DNA of 25,214 nucleotides, taken from assembly GCA_030622585.1 (NCBI GenBank), contig JAUXFZ010000001.1:1-25214 (forward strand). Direction: 5' to 3'. The notes under the pieces were generated by a model that saw only the letters and a program-made list of their open reading frames with translations, was not told the origin of the DNA and searched no databases. The stretch is from Myxococcales bacterium. Lineage in GTDB: Bacteria; Myxococcota_A; Polyangia; Polyangiales; Houyiibacteriaceae. Numbering within the stretch: the first letter of the stretch is position 1; every line of letters starts with the position of its first letter. Positions 1-7,531 of this stretch are shown piece by piece. The position numbers and the translations under genes are program-made.

Positions 1-18
1 CTTGGCTCACAGAACGAC

Positions 19-1962
19 ATGGCTACGATCCGACTTTCCGTACTTTCCCAGGCGCAAGATCTAGCCGACGTCGGCGACTACGAAGGTGTCGTCGTCGAAG
101 TGAATCGCCTGACCATGTTTCTTTCTCCGTCCGACTACGCAGCGGGTGTTCTGCCGAAGTACGTCGAACCCATCGCGAAGCACATCGCCGATCGAGGGGG
201 CTGGCTCGGCGATGAAGGCAATGTGCTCGCGGCAAATTTCATCCTCGAACGCTTGACCGGGGAGGAGATATACCGGCGCCGCTACGACGCGGTGGCGAGC
301 TGGGGGCGCGAGGCGCGCGCCAACCTCGATACGGTCTCCGAGCAGTATGCAGGTCTCATTTCGGTGTGGATCGATCATGCGGACCTGACCCCTGCGCCAG
401 AAATTCTCGATGCGCTCGCTGATCTGCACATCGCCGGGCGCGAGGCGGTTGCTGCCGAGAGCGCCGAGAATCGCCACCGTCTCGGGATCGCAGGCGAACG
501 TCAGCTCCGGCTGGCGCCCTTGAATGTCGCTGCGGTGTACCTCACGCATGGAGACATCGAGTCCGCGGTCGCGAAGGTCGCGTCCATGCCGCTAGGGGGG
601 CCGGGCGGGGAGCTTCAGCTTCGACTCCTCGACCTGATGCGGGCTGCCCGGAGCGCCGATGAAGTGGGCGCGGCAGCCACGTTTGAGCTCGTCGAGGGTT
701 ATCGGGTGGCCAGGCCCGATGTGGCGGCGGGCCTGTGTCGGTCCGCCCTCGCCCGTTTCCCCCAGGACCACCGGTTTCCCACCTGCATGGCTCGCGTGGC
801 GGCCGACGCGGAGCAGTTCGCCGACGCGACGGCCTGGTACGTGATCTCGATCGAGCTAGCGCCCGAGATGATCGAGCTCTACGACGAGGCATTGGGCCGG
901 CTGGACGAGTTCATCAAGAGTCGGTTGGCGGATCCGCACCCGGAGCGATCCAGCTCGCTTGCCCGCGGCGCCGAGACGATTCTCGCTGAAAGGCAGAAAC
1001 GATGGCCGGACTCCGCGCCGCCGATCGCACCCAACGAGCTCGAGTTCCTAATCGGCATGCTCGAAATGAACGCCGGTCACGCCGATGACGCCCAGGAGCG
1101 TTTCGAGAGGAGCATCGAAAACGACGAAGATCCGGGTGCTTTGGCCCAACTCGGACTGCTACTCGAGCGAACGGGCCATCCAAAGGAGGCTGAGCAACGT
1201 TACCGCCGCGCGCTGGAGCTATCCCCTACCGGCTCACTGGCCCAAGATCTTCAGCGCGCCGATATCCTCGAGAACCTGGGCAACACGGCCCGCAGTCAGG
1301 GCAGGACCCGAGAGATGATCGCACAGCACGCCGCCGCGCTCAGGTCATGGACCGAAGCGCGCGACCAGGTGGAGGGGCCCACGGCTGCGCTCGTCGAGAT
1401 GCGGCGCGGCGTGCTTTTGGATGGCCTCGGCCGTCACGAAGAAGCCGTCGATGCGTTTGAAACCGCGATGTCCCATGCACCGCAATGGCGCGACGTCTAC
1501 GCAGGCATCCTGGCGCACCTCGTCTCCTCGGACCCCGACTTCGAGCTCGCCTCTTCGGTTTGGCGTAGGTCGCAACTGCATCTCACCTTGCCCCCCGAGT
1601 GGAAGGTCTACTTCACTCTCTGGATTCAGCTCATCACGGCACGTTCCGGGCAGCCCCCTGCCGAGGAGCACACCGATCTTCTCCGACGTCTCGGCGGCGG
1701 CTCCAATTGGTGGGGCAAGCTTGCGAGCTTCGGTGCAGGCGACCTCGACTATGCAGATCTCATCAGCGTGGCGTCGAGTCTCGGAGAGGAGACGGAGGCG
1801 CTCTACTACGAGGGCACGCGCCTGTTCATCGCGGCCGAACGCGAGGCTGCGAACGCTCAGTTCCAACGTGTCCTCGACACGAAAATGGTGAGCTTCTTCG
1901 AGTATGAGATGGCTCGGAAGCTGCTTCTCGAGCAGAGGATCGCTAGCCAACCGAAGCCGTGA
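19..1962 (+). CDS. TPR-repeat protein, function unknown (5' end uncertain)
   Basis: This is a 647-residue soluble-looking protein with no evident signal peptide or membrane segment. Alternating helices with the small/large residue pattern of tetratricopeptide repeats are clearest at about residues 340-402, where one repeat ends in an RRALELSP-type consensus, and at 455-490 (GRHEEAVDAFETAM). TPR arrays usually serve as protein-protein docking surfaces; no catalytic motif is visible. The N-terminal 330 residues look like degenerate helical repeats. The ATG at 19 has no Shine-Dalgarno sequence, and the 18 bases before it contain no in-frame stop, so the true start may lie upstream of the window. 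The stop lies 6 nt from the stop of the convergent VOC gene. I do not recognise a named family. Confidence 0.8.
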   Translation: MATIRLSVLSQAQDLADVGDYEGVVVEVNRLTMFLSPSDYAAGVLPKYVEPIAKHIADRGGWLGDEGNVLAANFILERLTGEEIYRRRYDAVASWGREARANLDTVSEQYAGLISVWIDHADLTPAPEILDALADLHIAGREAVAAESAENRHRLGIAGERQLRLAPLNVAAVYLTHGDIESAVAKVASMPLGGPGGELQLRLLDLMRAARSADEVGAAATFELVEGYRVARPDVAAGLCRSALARFPQDHRFPTCMARVAADAEQFADATAWYVISIELAPEMIELYDEALGRLDEFIKSRLADPHPERSSSLARGAETILAERQKRWPDSAPPIAPNELEFLIGMLEMNAGHADDAQERFERSIENDEDPGALAQLGLLLERTGHPKEAEQRYRRALELSPTGSLAQDLQRADILENLGNTARSQGRTREMIAQHAAALRSWTEARDQVEGPTAALVEMRRGVLLDGLGRHEEAVDAFETAMSHAPQWRDVYAGILAHLVSSDPDFELASSVWRRSQLHLTLPPEWKVYFTLWIQLITARSGQPPAEEHTDLLRRLGGGSNWWGKLASFGAGDLDYADLISVASSLGEETEALYYEGTRLFIAAEREAANAQFQRVLDTKMVSFFEYEMARKLLLEQRIASQPKP

Positions 1963-1968
1963 CCGACC

Positions 1969-2460
1969 TCAGGCTTGCTTGGGAGCGGGACCGATGGCCT
2001 CGAAGGCCTCACGCACGTCTGCCGGGGCTTCGACCAGCTCGATCAGCACGCCTTCACCGCCGATCGGGGCCGCTTCGTTGCCCTTGGGGTGGATGAAGCA
2101 TACGCGGTGGCCCGCCGCGCCCACGCGAATACCACCGGGCGTAAACCGCATGCCCTGATCGCCCAGCCACTGTACGGCCGCCTCGATGTCGTCGACCCAG
2201 AGGCCGATGTGATTGAGCGGCGGAGTGTCGACCCGAGGCTTCTTTTCGGGGTCGATGGGCTGCATCAGGTCGACTTCGACCGTGAAGGGACCGGCGCCCA
2301 TCGTCACGATGTCCTCGTCGACGTTCTCCTTCGCGCTCTTGAAGTTTCCGTGTGGCGTCAGACCCAGCGTATCGACCCAGAGGCGGCGAAGAGCGTTCTT
2401 GTCGGCGGCGCCGACGGCCACCTGCTGGATTCCCAAGACCTTGAACGGACGAGTCGTCAT
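1969..2460 (-). CDS. VOC-superfamily protein, methylmalonyl-CoA epimerase-like
   Basis: This 163-residue protein has two beta-alpha-beta-beta-beta modules of the glyoxalase/VOC fold. The C-terminal half carries a GIRVGAAGHRV...FIHPKG...GVLIELVE pattern that closely resembles methylmalonyl-CoA epimerase, which interconverts (S)- and (R)-methylmalonyl-CoA on a metal centre. Likely metal ligands are E62, H84 (LNHIGLWVDD) and E141. The first ligand, normally His, appears to be Gln (Q12 or Q13), so activity and substrate are uncertain. Start choice: the ATG at 2460 is preceded by AGAGGAAAC, a good Shine-Dalgarno; the frame is open further upstream but without such support. The gene is divergent from trpS. 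A link to the carboxylase at 20217-24724 is metabolic inference only. Confidence 0.85.
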   Translation of the reverse strand: MTTRPFKVLGIQQVAVGAADKNALRRLWVDTLGLTPHGNFKSAKENVDEDIVTMGAGPFTVEVDLMQPIDPEKKPRVDTPPLNHIGLWVDDIEAAVQWLGDQGMRFTPGGIRVGAAGHRVCFIHPKGNEAAPIGGEGVLIELVEAPADVREAFEAIGPAPKQA

Positions 2461-2494
2461 GTTTCCTCTTTTGGAGCGCCTGACAATACCCCGG

Positions 2495-2521
2495 TTGCCG
2501 CCCATGTCCACATGGGACAAT
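2495..2521 (+). promoter_or_regulatory. Candidate trpS promoter
   Basis: TTGCCG (2495-2500) and GACAAT (2516-2521) resemble -35 and -10 elements but are only 15 bp apart; GGTTGC at 2493 would give 17 bp. The -10-like box ends 10 nt before the GTG of trpS, implying a leader of about 4 nt. This is a by-eye assignment. Confidence 0.35.
2501..2516. promoter_or_regulatory. Perfect 7-bp inverted repeat upstream of trpS (candidate operator)
   Basis: CCCATGT-CC-ACATGGG is a perfect dyad of 7-bp arms with a 2-bp centre. It lies between the -35-like and -10-like elements of trpS in the divergent VOC/trpS intergenic region. Its position suits a repressor site acting on trpS, or on both genes. No binding protein can be named. 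Confidence 0.4.
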
Positions 2522-2531
2522 CTCACGCCGC

Positions 2532-3494
2532 GTGAAGACGTCTCTTACCGGAATCAAGCCCACCAACTTGCCGCACCTGGGTAATTATTGGGGTGCCATT
2601 CGACCCGCGCTTTCGCTGGTCGGTGAGTACCGCACGCTGTATTTTATCGCCGACTATCACGCGCTGACGACGGTTCGCGATGCCGAAGCGCTGCGCGGCC
2701 ATATTCGTGACGTGGCCGCAACATGGATCGCTTGCGGCCTCGATCCGGAGCGCACGTTGCTTTACAGGCAATCGGATGTTCCCGAGGTTTTCGAGCTCAC
2801 GTGGGTGCTGAGTTGTCTTCTCGCGACGGGGCAGCTCGAGCGTGGCCACGCATACAAGGATGCGCTCTCGCGCGGCGAGTCGCCGAGTGCAGGCCTGTTC
2901 AACTACCCCGCGCTCATGGCGGCCGACATTCTGCTGTACGACACGGACGTCGTGCCGATAGGCAAGGACCAGAAACAGCATCTCGAGCTGACACGCGATG
3001 TCGCGATGCGACTCAACCACATTTACGGCGACGATACCTTGGTCGTCCCCGAGGCGTTGATCAGTGAGGCCCCGCTCGTCCGCGGGACCGACGGTCAGAA
3101 GATGAGCAAGAGCAGGGGCAATGGCATCCCGCTGTTCGAGCCGCCAAAGAAGCTCCGCAAGGCGATCATGAGCATCAAGACCACGTCCGAGGGCCTCGAG
3201 GATCCCAAGGTCGCCGAAGGCTCCACGGTCTACGAGCTTTACGCGTTGGTCGCCCCCGAGCGGGCACCGGAGATGAAGCAGAAGCTCGCTGCAGGAGGGT
3301 ACGGCTGGGGCCACGCCAAAGAAGATCTCTTCCAGGCTATTGAAGCAGAGATTGGCCCCAAGCGAGACGCCTATCTAGCGGTGCGCGCCGATGAGGAACA
3401 GCTCGATGCGATCCTCCACGCCGGCGCCGACAAGGCGCGCCAGATCGCGCGCGCTACGATTCAGCGTGTGCGAAGCGCGGTCGGCATCGACTGA
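2532..3494 (+). CDS. trpS: Tryptophan--tRNA ligase
   Basis: This 320-residue class I aminoacyl-tRNA synthetase charges tRNA-Trp with tryptophan using ATP, in the cytoplasm. The HIGH-type signature appears near residue 11 as PTNLPHLGNYWG and the KMSKS loop as KMSKSRGN about residue 193. Other TrpRS hallmarks are the DxxVPIGKDQKQHLELTRD segment, which contacts the adenylate, and the C-terminal GYGWGHAKEDL...AI helix region. The length fits the bacterial family (about 330). The start is GTG at 2532; no in-frame ATG lies close upstream and no clear Shine-Dalgarno is present, which agrees with the near-leaderless promoter suggested above. The stop is separated by one base from the stop of the convergent lipoprotein gene. 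Confidence 0.97.
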   Translation: MKTSLTGIKPTNLPHLGNYWGAIRPALSLVGEYRTLYFIADYHALTTVRDAEALRGHIRDVAATWIACGLDPERTLLYRQSDVPEVFELTWVLSCLLATGQLERGHAYKDALSRGESPSAGLFNYPALMAADILLYDTDVVPIGKDQKQHLELTRDVAMRLNHIYGDDTLVVPEALISEAPLVRGTDGQKMSKSRGNGIPLFEPPKKLRKAIMSIKTTSEGLEDPKVAEGSTVYELYALVAPERAPEMKQKLAAGGYGWGHAKEDLFQAIEAEIGPKRDAYLAVRADEEQLDAILHAGADKARQIARATIQRVRSAVGID

Positions 3495-3495
3495 C

Positions 3496-4005
3496 TCAGT
3501 AGATGCTGCTCCACTGGGAATCGTCTTCGAAGTTTTCGTACTGTTCGTGCGTCCCGGCAGGTCGACTCGATTGCTCGGCTTCCGGGATCACCAATAGGCC
3601 TGGGTGCCCGCTCTCGACCGACTCGTTCGTGAGCAGAAACGTTTGCTTGTGCTTCTGCCAGGTCTGCCGAATCACCGTGTTCGAGAGCACCATCGTGCTC
3701 TGGTCGTACCAACGGACCGCCACGCGTGAGAACGCCCCCTCGCCTTCCTCGTCGGTGTGGGGGTCCATCCCGAGGATCTCGGTATCCGCGATTTGAATGT
3801 CCCGGCCCCAGCGCACGTGCGAGAGCTTGAACTGCGGTCGGAACGGCGGCGCGACGTATCCGCTCGCCACGTCCATACGGCCCCAACGGGTACCCTCGTT
3901 GAGCTCGATGACCGCATCACGCATTCGAGTCTCGGGGCTCAGGTTTTCTAGCAAGCAGCCAGAGAGCCCGATCAATAGAACCGCCCACCAGAATCGTCTC
4001 GCCAT
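3496..4005 (-). CDS. Small lipoprotein, function unknown
   Basis: This 169-residue protein begins with a short positively charged N-terminus (MARRF), a hydrophobic core and a lipobox LSGC with the acylated cysteine at residue 17. Signal peptidase II processing and membrane anchoring are therefore expected. The mature part is mixed alpha/beta, with a strand pattern around VAVRWYDQSTMVLSNTVIRQTW that is faintly reminiscent of NTF2-like folds, but I do not assign a family. The gene lies 36 nt downstream of the 891-residue receiver/PATAN/TPR gene on the same strand and is probably co-transcribed with it. It could act on the periplasmic side next to that protein's TPR tail, which is inference. Confidence 0.8.
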   Translation of the reverse strand: MARRFWWAVLLIGLSGCLLENLSPETRMRDAVIELNEGTRWGRMDVASGYVAPPFRPQFKLSHVRWGRDIQIADTEILGMDPHTDEEGEGAFSRVAVRWYDQSTMVLSNTVIRQTWQKHKQTFLLTNESVESGHPGLLVIPEAEQSSRPAGTHEQYENFEDDSQWSSIY

Positions 4006-4041
4006 GGCCCGACGCTAGGCCCGACCCTCGGCAGTGGGCAA

Positions 4042-6717
4042 CTAATTGGCCAAGCGGGCCCGAGCGGCTTTGTTTGCGGGGTCGACGGACAGGGCCTTGC
4101 GCCACGCCTTGCGCGCTCCGCCCGTATCGCCCACCAGCTGCAGCGCGTCGCCGTACAGGATGTGATACTCCGCCCGGCGCGATCGCTTTCGCGCGGCTTT
4201 CTTGGCCCACTTGGTAGCTCGGGCACCGTCTTTTTTGGCGATGTACAGCGCCGCGTACCCAGCCATGGCTTGCGGGTTCTTGGGGTCCAGCTCCCAAGCG
4301 CGATCGAGTGTGGCCTCGGCGAGGCGAAGCCTGCCATCGCGGATCATCGGCAGCGCGCGGTGGACGAGCACGTCGGAGGCCTTGGCAGCGTCCCGTGGCA
4401 AGTTCTGGCTCGGAACCGAGAGGGCGTTCGGCTTGGCAGCGGCTTCCGTCTTGGCTGGCTTCGGCGGCGGTTGCGGTTTGGCCGCTGCCGGCTCCGGCTC
4501 ATCGACGATGGGCTCCTCCGGTGCCGTGCTCGGTTCGGCCGCTGCCGGCGCCTCGGCCTGCTTAGCCCCGCGGCGCTCGACTGCCTCGAGCCCGTTGACC
4601 GATCCCGTGATGGGGCCCTTGTTGCCTTCGGCTTCCGAGTTGACTGCCAAGGGCGCCTCCACGGAGGCCTTGGTGTCTTGGCTGCTTCGTAGCCACAGCT
4701 GCCAACCGAAGACGCCGAGCCCAGCGAGCAGGGTGAGCAAGAGCAACACCTGAATCCACGCAGCCATACCCGGAGAGGATTGCGCCGGAGCCAACAGCGT
4801 CGCCGGCCCTTCTAGCATTCGCGCTAGCTCGGGCTCGAAGTCGTCGTCTTCCTGGTACATCGGAGTGGGTGGCGGCTGGCGGCTCTCAGGAGGAGGGGGC
4901 GGTGGGGTCCGCTTGCGTACCGGGATCGTCTTGCCCCCGTCACTCTCCTCTTCGGGCAGCATCTCGAACGCCGGTGCCAAGCCAAGCTGTGTGGTCTTTG
5001 GCTTCCGCTTGATTCCGTGGTCGGTGTGCGCGTTCTCGGCGTGGTGTTCTTGCACGCCGCCGTTGGCCGGGGCGGTACGTTGCTGTGTCTCCACGCGGCC
5101 AAGCATCTGCGCCACCTTGTTCGTCGGCCCCTCCTCCTCAGAAAACGCCTGGGGAGATGGCCCGCCGACCGCAGCTTGGAGATGTTGAAAGCGTGGTGGC
5201 GCCATGGTCCGCGCCGCGTCCAACCCGGCCGAGGGGTTCACTCCGGGCGGCACGGTGGCGTGCTCTTCGATCTCGGGCTCCACCGGCGGAACCGTCTCGG
5301 CGGTGACTTCCACGCTGCGGATCCCGTCCGCGAACCCGAGCTCGTGCGAGACCACGCCCAGTGCTTCGTCGACAGGCATCATGATGTTTGCGACGGACGG
5401 CAGGTCTTGCTCGCGTACCGATACGCGGCCGGCGTTGAGACCCCAAAGCGCGAGAAGCGCTGGCATGCCCTGCAGTGTCTGCGTGGTTCCCTCACGCAAC
5501 GTGGCGTAGGCCCCCACGATCGAGTTGTCGGCGATGTCGATTTCGACATTGCGTTTGTGTCCGCCGACCTTGACACGGCGAACACCAGGCATGGAGCCCA
5601 GCGCGCGAAGCAGGCGGCCTGGGCCTATCAGCTCCAGCCGGGTGTCGAAGTCGACTTCGTCTTCGACCCTGTGTGCCATCTCGGCGTCTTGGTCGATCAT
5701 CGGGAGAAGGCGGCTCGCGAGTTGTGCCAGGTCCGGTTCGGCGCCCGATGCAGACGTCGGCCAGAAGTCGTCCCAGCGCACCACCAGCATCGATGCCCAA
5801 CGAAGCTGTGGGTCTTTGCGCATCGCACGCACGAACTCGAGGCCCTTCCCGCCGACCGCGCCTGAATCCAAAACTACGACCTGCGGATCGACTTCTCGAA
5901 TCCTCGGAATGACGGCCGTGGAAAAGTCCGCGGCTGCAATTTGAACACCATGCGCGCCCAAAACGTGCGCCAGCTTTTCGGCGCGGAGCGCGTCGGAATC
6001 GAGAACGACCACGCGGGCGCCTCGCAGGCCGCCGAGATCGAGGTCCTCGGGGTCCGTTGCGCTCGGCAGGGTCGAGAGCCGTCCGCCACTGGCTTCATGG
6101 AACTCGTATTCCAGCGACTCCGATTCCTCCATCGCCTCGCGCAAGCGATCGAGAATCAGCTCCGTGTTGTGCGCCGAGGCACGCTCGGTTTCGACGACTA
6201 CCGGCATGCCTTCGATCACACCCTTGGGAGAGCGAATGCTGAGAATTCCGGTCTTCATGTCGCTGGCGACGAGGTCGACGACGTCCTGCAGGTTGCTCTC
6301 GGTGATCCGGCCCCTCATGAGACCCGGTCGCTCCGGCACCTCGTCCGCAAGCTCGGCGAGTCTTCGTGCGATGGCGTCCGCGCCGGCCCCGCGCGGAACG
6401 ATCGCCACCGCTCCCGTTCGGAAGTCCTGACCTTCATGTTTGAGCACGGCATCGTTCGAGACGACCGCGATCGGCAGTACATCGGTCGCCCGATTTGCCG
6501 CCATGCGCCTCACTACGCTCGCGCCGCCACGCACGGCGGCGTCTCCGATTAGAACGACTAGGTCCGGTGCGTACACGCGAACCGCTTGTTCGAGCTCTGC
6601 CGTTGCACAACCAGCGACGGACGTCCCATGGCGCCGAAGCGCTTCCCCCAACGCTGTCTGCATCGGCTCGCCCTGGCCCACCATCAACACAGTAGGCCGG
6701 TGCTCCTCATCCGACAT
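4042..6717 (-). CDS. REC-PATAN-REC-PATAN-TM-TPR signalling/scaffold protein
   Basis: This 891-residue modular protein has six recognisable parts. (1) Residues 8-125 are receiver-like but degenerate: no acidic pair, and Ile57 falls where the phospho-acceptor Asp should be. (2) Residues 134-210 resemble a weak PATAN/DUF4388 module (GRITESNLQDVVDLV...TGILSIR). (3) Residues 233-345 form a second receiver with D240/D242 and likely acceptor D284 but no obvious conserved Lys. (4) Residues 358-460 resemble PATAN (LQGMPALLALWGLNAGRVSV). (5) Residues 470-650 are an acidic, Pro-rich linker with a PPPPPP run near 605. (6) One membrane segment (about 653-674) is followed by an Ala/Pro/Lys-rich spacer and a TPR region (about 780-891). 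The modelled topology puts the signalling modules in the cytoplasm and the TPRs in the periplasm. ATG 6717 lacks a clear ribosome site. Its partner is likely the downstream lipoprotein. Confidence 0.85.
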   Translation of the reverse strand: MSDEEHRPTVLMVGQGEPMQTALGEALRRHGTSVAGCATAELEQAVRVYAPDLVVLIGDAAVRGGASVVRRMAANRATDVLPIAVVSNDAVLKHEGQDFRTGAVAIVPRGAGADAIARRLAELADEVPERPGLMRGRITESNLQDVVDLVASDMKTGILSIRSPKGVIEGMPVVVETERASAHNTELILDRLREAMEESESLEYEFHEASGGRLSTLPSATDPEDLDLGGLRGARVVVLDSDALRAEKLAHVLGAHGVQIAAADFSTAVIPRIREVDPQVVVLDSGAVGGKGLEFVRAMRKDPQLRWASMLVVRWDDFWPTSASGAEPDLAQLASRLLPMIDQDAEMAHRVEDEVDFDTRLELIGPGRLLRALGSMPGVRRVKVGGHKRNVEIDIADNSIVGAYATLREGTTQTLQGMPALLALWGLNAGRVSVREQDLPSVANIMMPVDEALGVVSHELGFADGIRSVEVTAETVPPVEPEIEEHATVPPGVNPSAGLDAARTMAPPRFQHLQAAVGGPSPQAFSEEEGPTNKVAQMLGRVETQQRTAPANGGVQEHHAENAHTDHGIKRKPKTTQLGLAPAFEMLPEEESDGGKTIPVRKRTPPPPPPESRQPPPTPMYQEDDDFEPELARMLEGPATLLAPAQSSPGMAAWIQVLLLLTLLAGLGVFGWQLWLRSSQDTKASVEAPLAVNSEAEGNKGPITGSVNGLEAVERRGAKQAEAPAAAEPSTAPEEPIVDEPEPAAAKPQPPPKPAKTEAAAKPNALSVPSQNLPRDAAKASDVLVHRALPMIRDGRLRLAEATLDRAWELDPKNPQAMAGYAALYIAKKDGARATKWAKKAARKRSRRAEYHILYGDALQLVGDTGGARKAWRKALSVDPANKAARARLAN

Positions 6718-6755
6718 CGTCGAGATGGTGGCTGATTCTGTCCGACTTCGCCAGC

Positions 6756-6784
6756 TTGGTGCGTTCCGGGTTGTTGGCTACACT
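6756..6784 (+). promoter_or_regulatory. Candidate promoter of the SCP2 gene
   Basis: TTGGTG (6756-6761) and TACACT (6779-6784) are separated by exactly 17 bp. The predicted transcription start (about 6791) lies 3 nt before the ATG at 6794, and no Shine-Dalgarno is present, so the message would be essentially leaderless. Confidence 0.45.
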
Positions 6785-6793
6785 CCGCGCCGC

Positions 6794-7429
6794 ATGACCA
6801 TTTTACCGATGGAGTTCCTCCGGGAGAGCTTTCCGAAGCTTTTCACCCGGGGGGTGGAAGTTCTCGAGAGCCGCGCATCGGGGGGCGATGAGCGAGCTCA
6901 GCGCATCCTGGACGACGTGAAAGGCGTCACCGGCGCGGCCAGCCTTCAGATCGACGACGAGCCGCCGATCGTTTTATCCGCGAGCGCAGGGGTGCTCAGC
7001 TCGGGCGACACACCCGGCGACGGGGTGCCCGTCAGGATCGTGGCGTCGCTACCGGGCAACGCCGCCGCCCTGTTGCTCGCGGAGATCGCAAAAGCCGGCG
7101 CTCTTGAGGATGACGAGGTGGCCATCGGCGCTGCCCAGACCGCTTCGAAGCGATTCGAGGACGCGCTTGCGGGCCGGCCCATGACCACCTTCGTCACGCT
7201 TCGGGGGGTCCCCGACCTCGGTGATGTCGAAGTGCGGGCGGGTTTCAACGTCGCGGAGGTACCGAAAGAGCCCGGTTTCACCGCAGAGTTGCAATTCTCG
7301 GACTTGGAGATGGTCCAGAGCGGCGAGCTTACCATTCAAGAGCTCTTTTTGGGCGGCAAGCTCAAGATGGAGGGCGATTACTCCCTTGCGCTTCAACTCT
7401 CGATGCAGCTCTTGACCAACCCCCTCTGA
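6794..7429 (+). CDS. SCP2 sterol-carrier domain protein
   Basis: This 211-residue protein's C-terminal segment, from about residue 160, matches the SCP2 lipid-binding fold: FTAELQFSDLEMV, then SGELTIQELFLGGKLKMEGDYSLALQL in two adjoining stretches, the usual G-K-h-x-h-x-G-D core. SCP2 domains bind sterols, fatty acids or fatty acyl-CoAs in a hydrophobic tunnel. The N-terminal 130 residues contain a duplicated-looking alpha/beta region with no motif I recognise. There is no signal peptide. ATG 6794 was chosen because a TACACT -10 box sits just upstream and coding-like sequence begins there; ATG 6809 is an alternative. The gene is divergent from the 891-residue protein and followed by the chemoreceptor gene, with an inverted repeat between. 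Confidence 0.85.
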   Translation: MTILPMEFLRESFPKLFTRGVEVLESRASGGDERAQRILDDVKGVTGAASLQIDDEPPIVLSASAGVLSSGDTPGDGVPVRIVASLPGNAAALLLAEIAKAGALEDDEVAIGAAQTASKRFEDALAGRPMTTFVTLRGVPDLGDVEVRAGFNVAEVPKEPGFTAELQFSDLEMVQSGELTIQELFLGGKLKMEGDYSLALQLSMQLLTNPL

Positions 7430-7433
7430 ACGG

Positions 7434-7482
7434 AAGTTCCCCAGTACCGTCGACGGCGTTCGGCAAAGGGGCAGGGGAACTT
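7434..7482. repeat. Nested inverted repeat between SCP2 and chemoreceptor genes
   Basis: AAGTTCCCC (7434-7442) and GGGGAACTT (7474-7482) are perfect 9-bp arms around a 31-nt loop, and the loop contains a perfect 10-bp palindrome CCGTCGACGG (7447-7456). The left arm starts 4 nt after the SCP2 stop; the right arm overlaps the -35-like box of the next gene. It has no T-run, so a classical terminator is unlikely; a protein-binding dyad or a transcript hairpin is possible. Confidence 0.5.
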
Positions 7483-7508
7483 GCCCGGCACTCCCCGGGT
7501 TGGATACT
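7481..7508 (+). promoter_or_regulatory. Candidate promoter of the chemoreceptor gene
   Basis: TTGCCC (7481-7486) and GATACT (7503-7508) have 16-bp spacing and each matches 4 of 6 sigma-70 consensus bases. The implied leader is about 17 nt and contains GGGGG (7524-7528) as a ribosome-binding site before ATG 7532. Confidence 0.45.
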
Positions 7509-7531
7509 CTGGCCCTCGTCAACGGGGGTTC

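Noticed and set aside
2461..2531. T-box riboswitch upstream of trpS
   Set aside because: The gap is only 71 bp, lacks a T-box sequence, and the candidate promoter leaves almost no leader RNA.
5017..5865. 282-codon plus-strand frame opposite the 891-residue protein
   Set aside because: Antisense shadow; no motif, ribosome site or promoter supports it.
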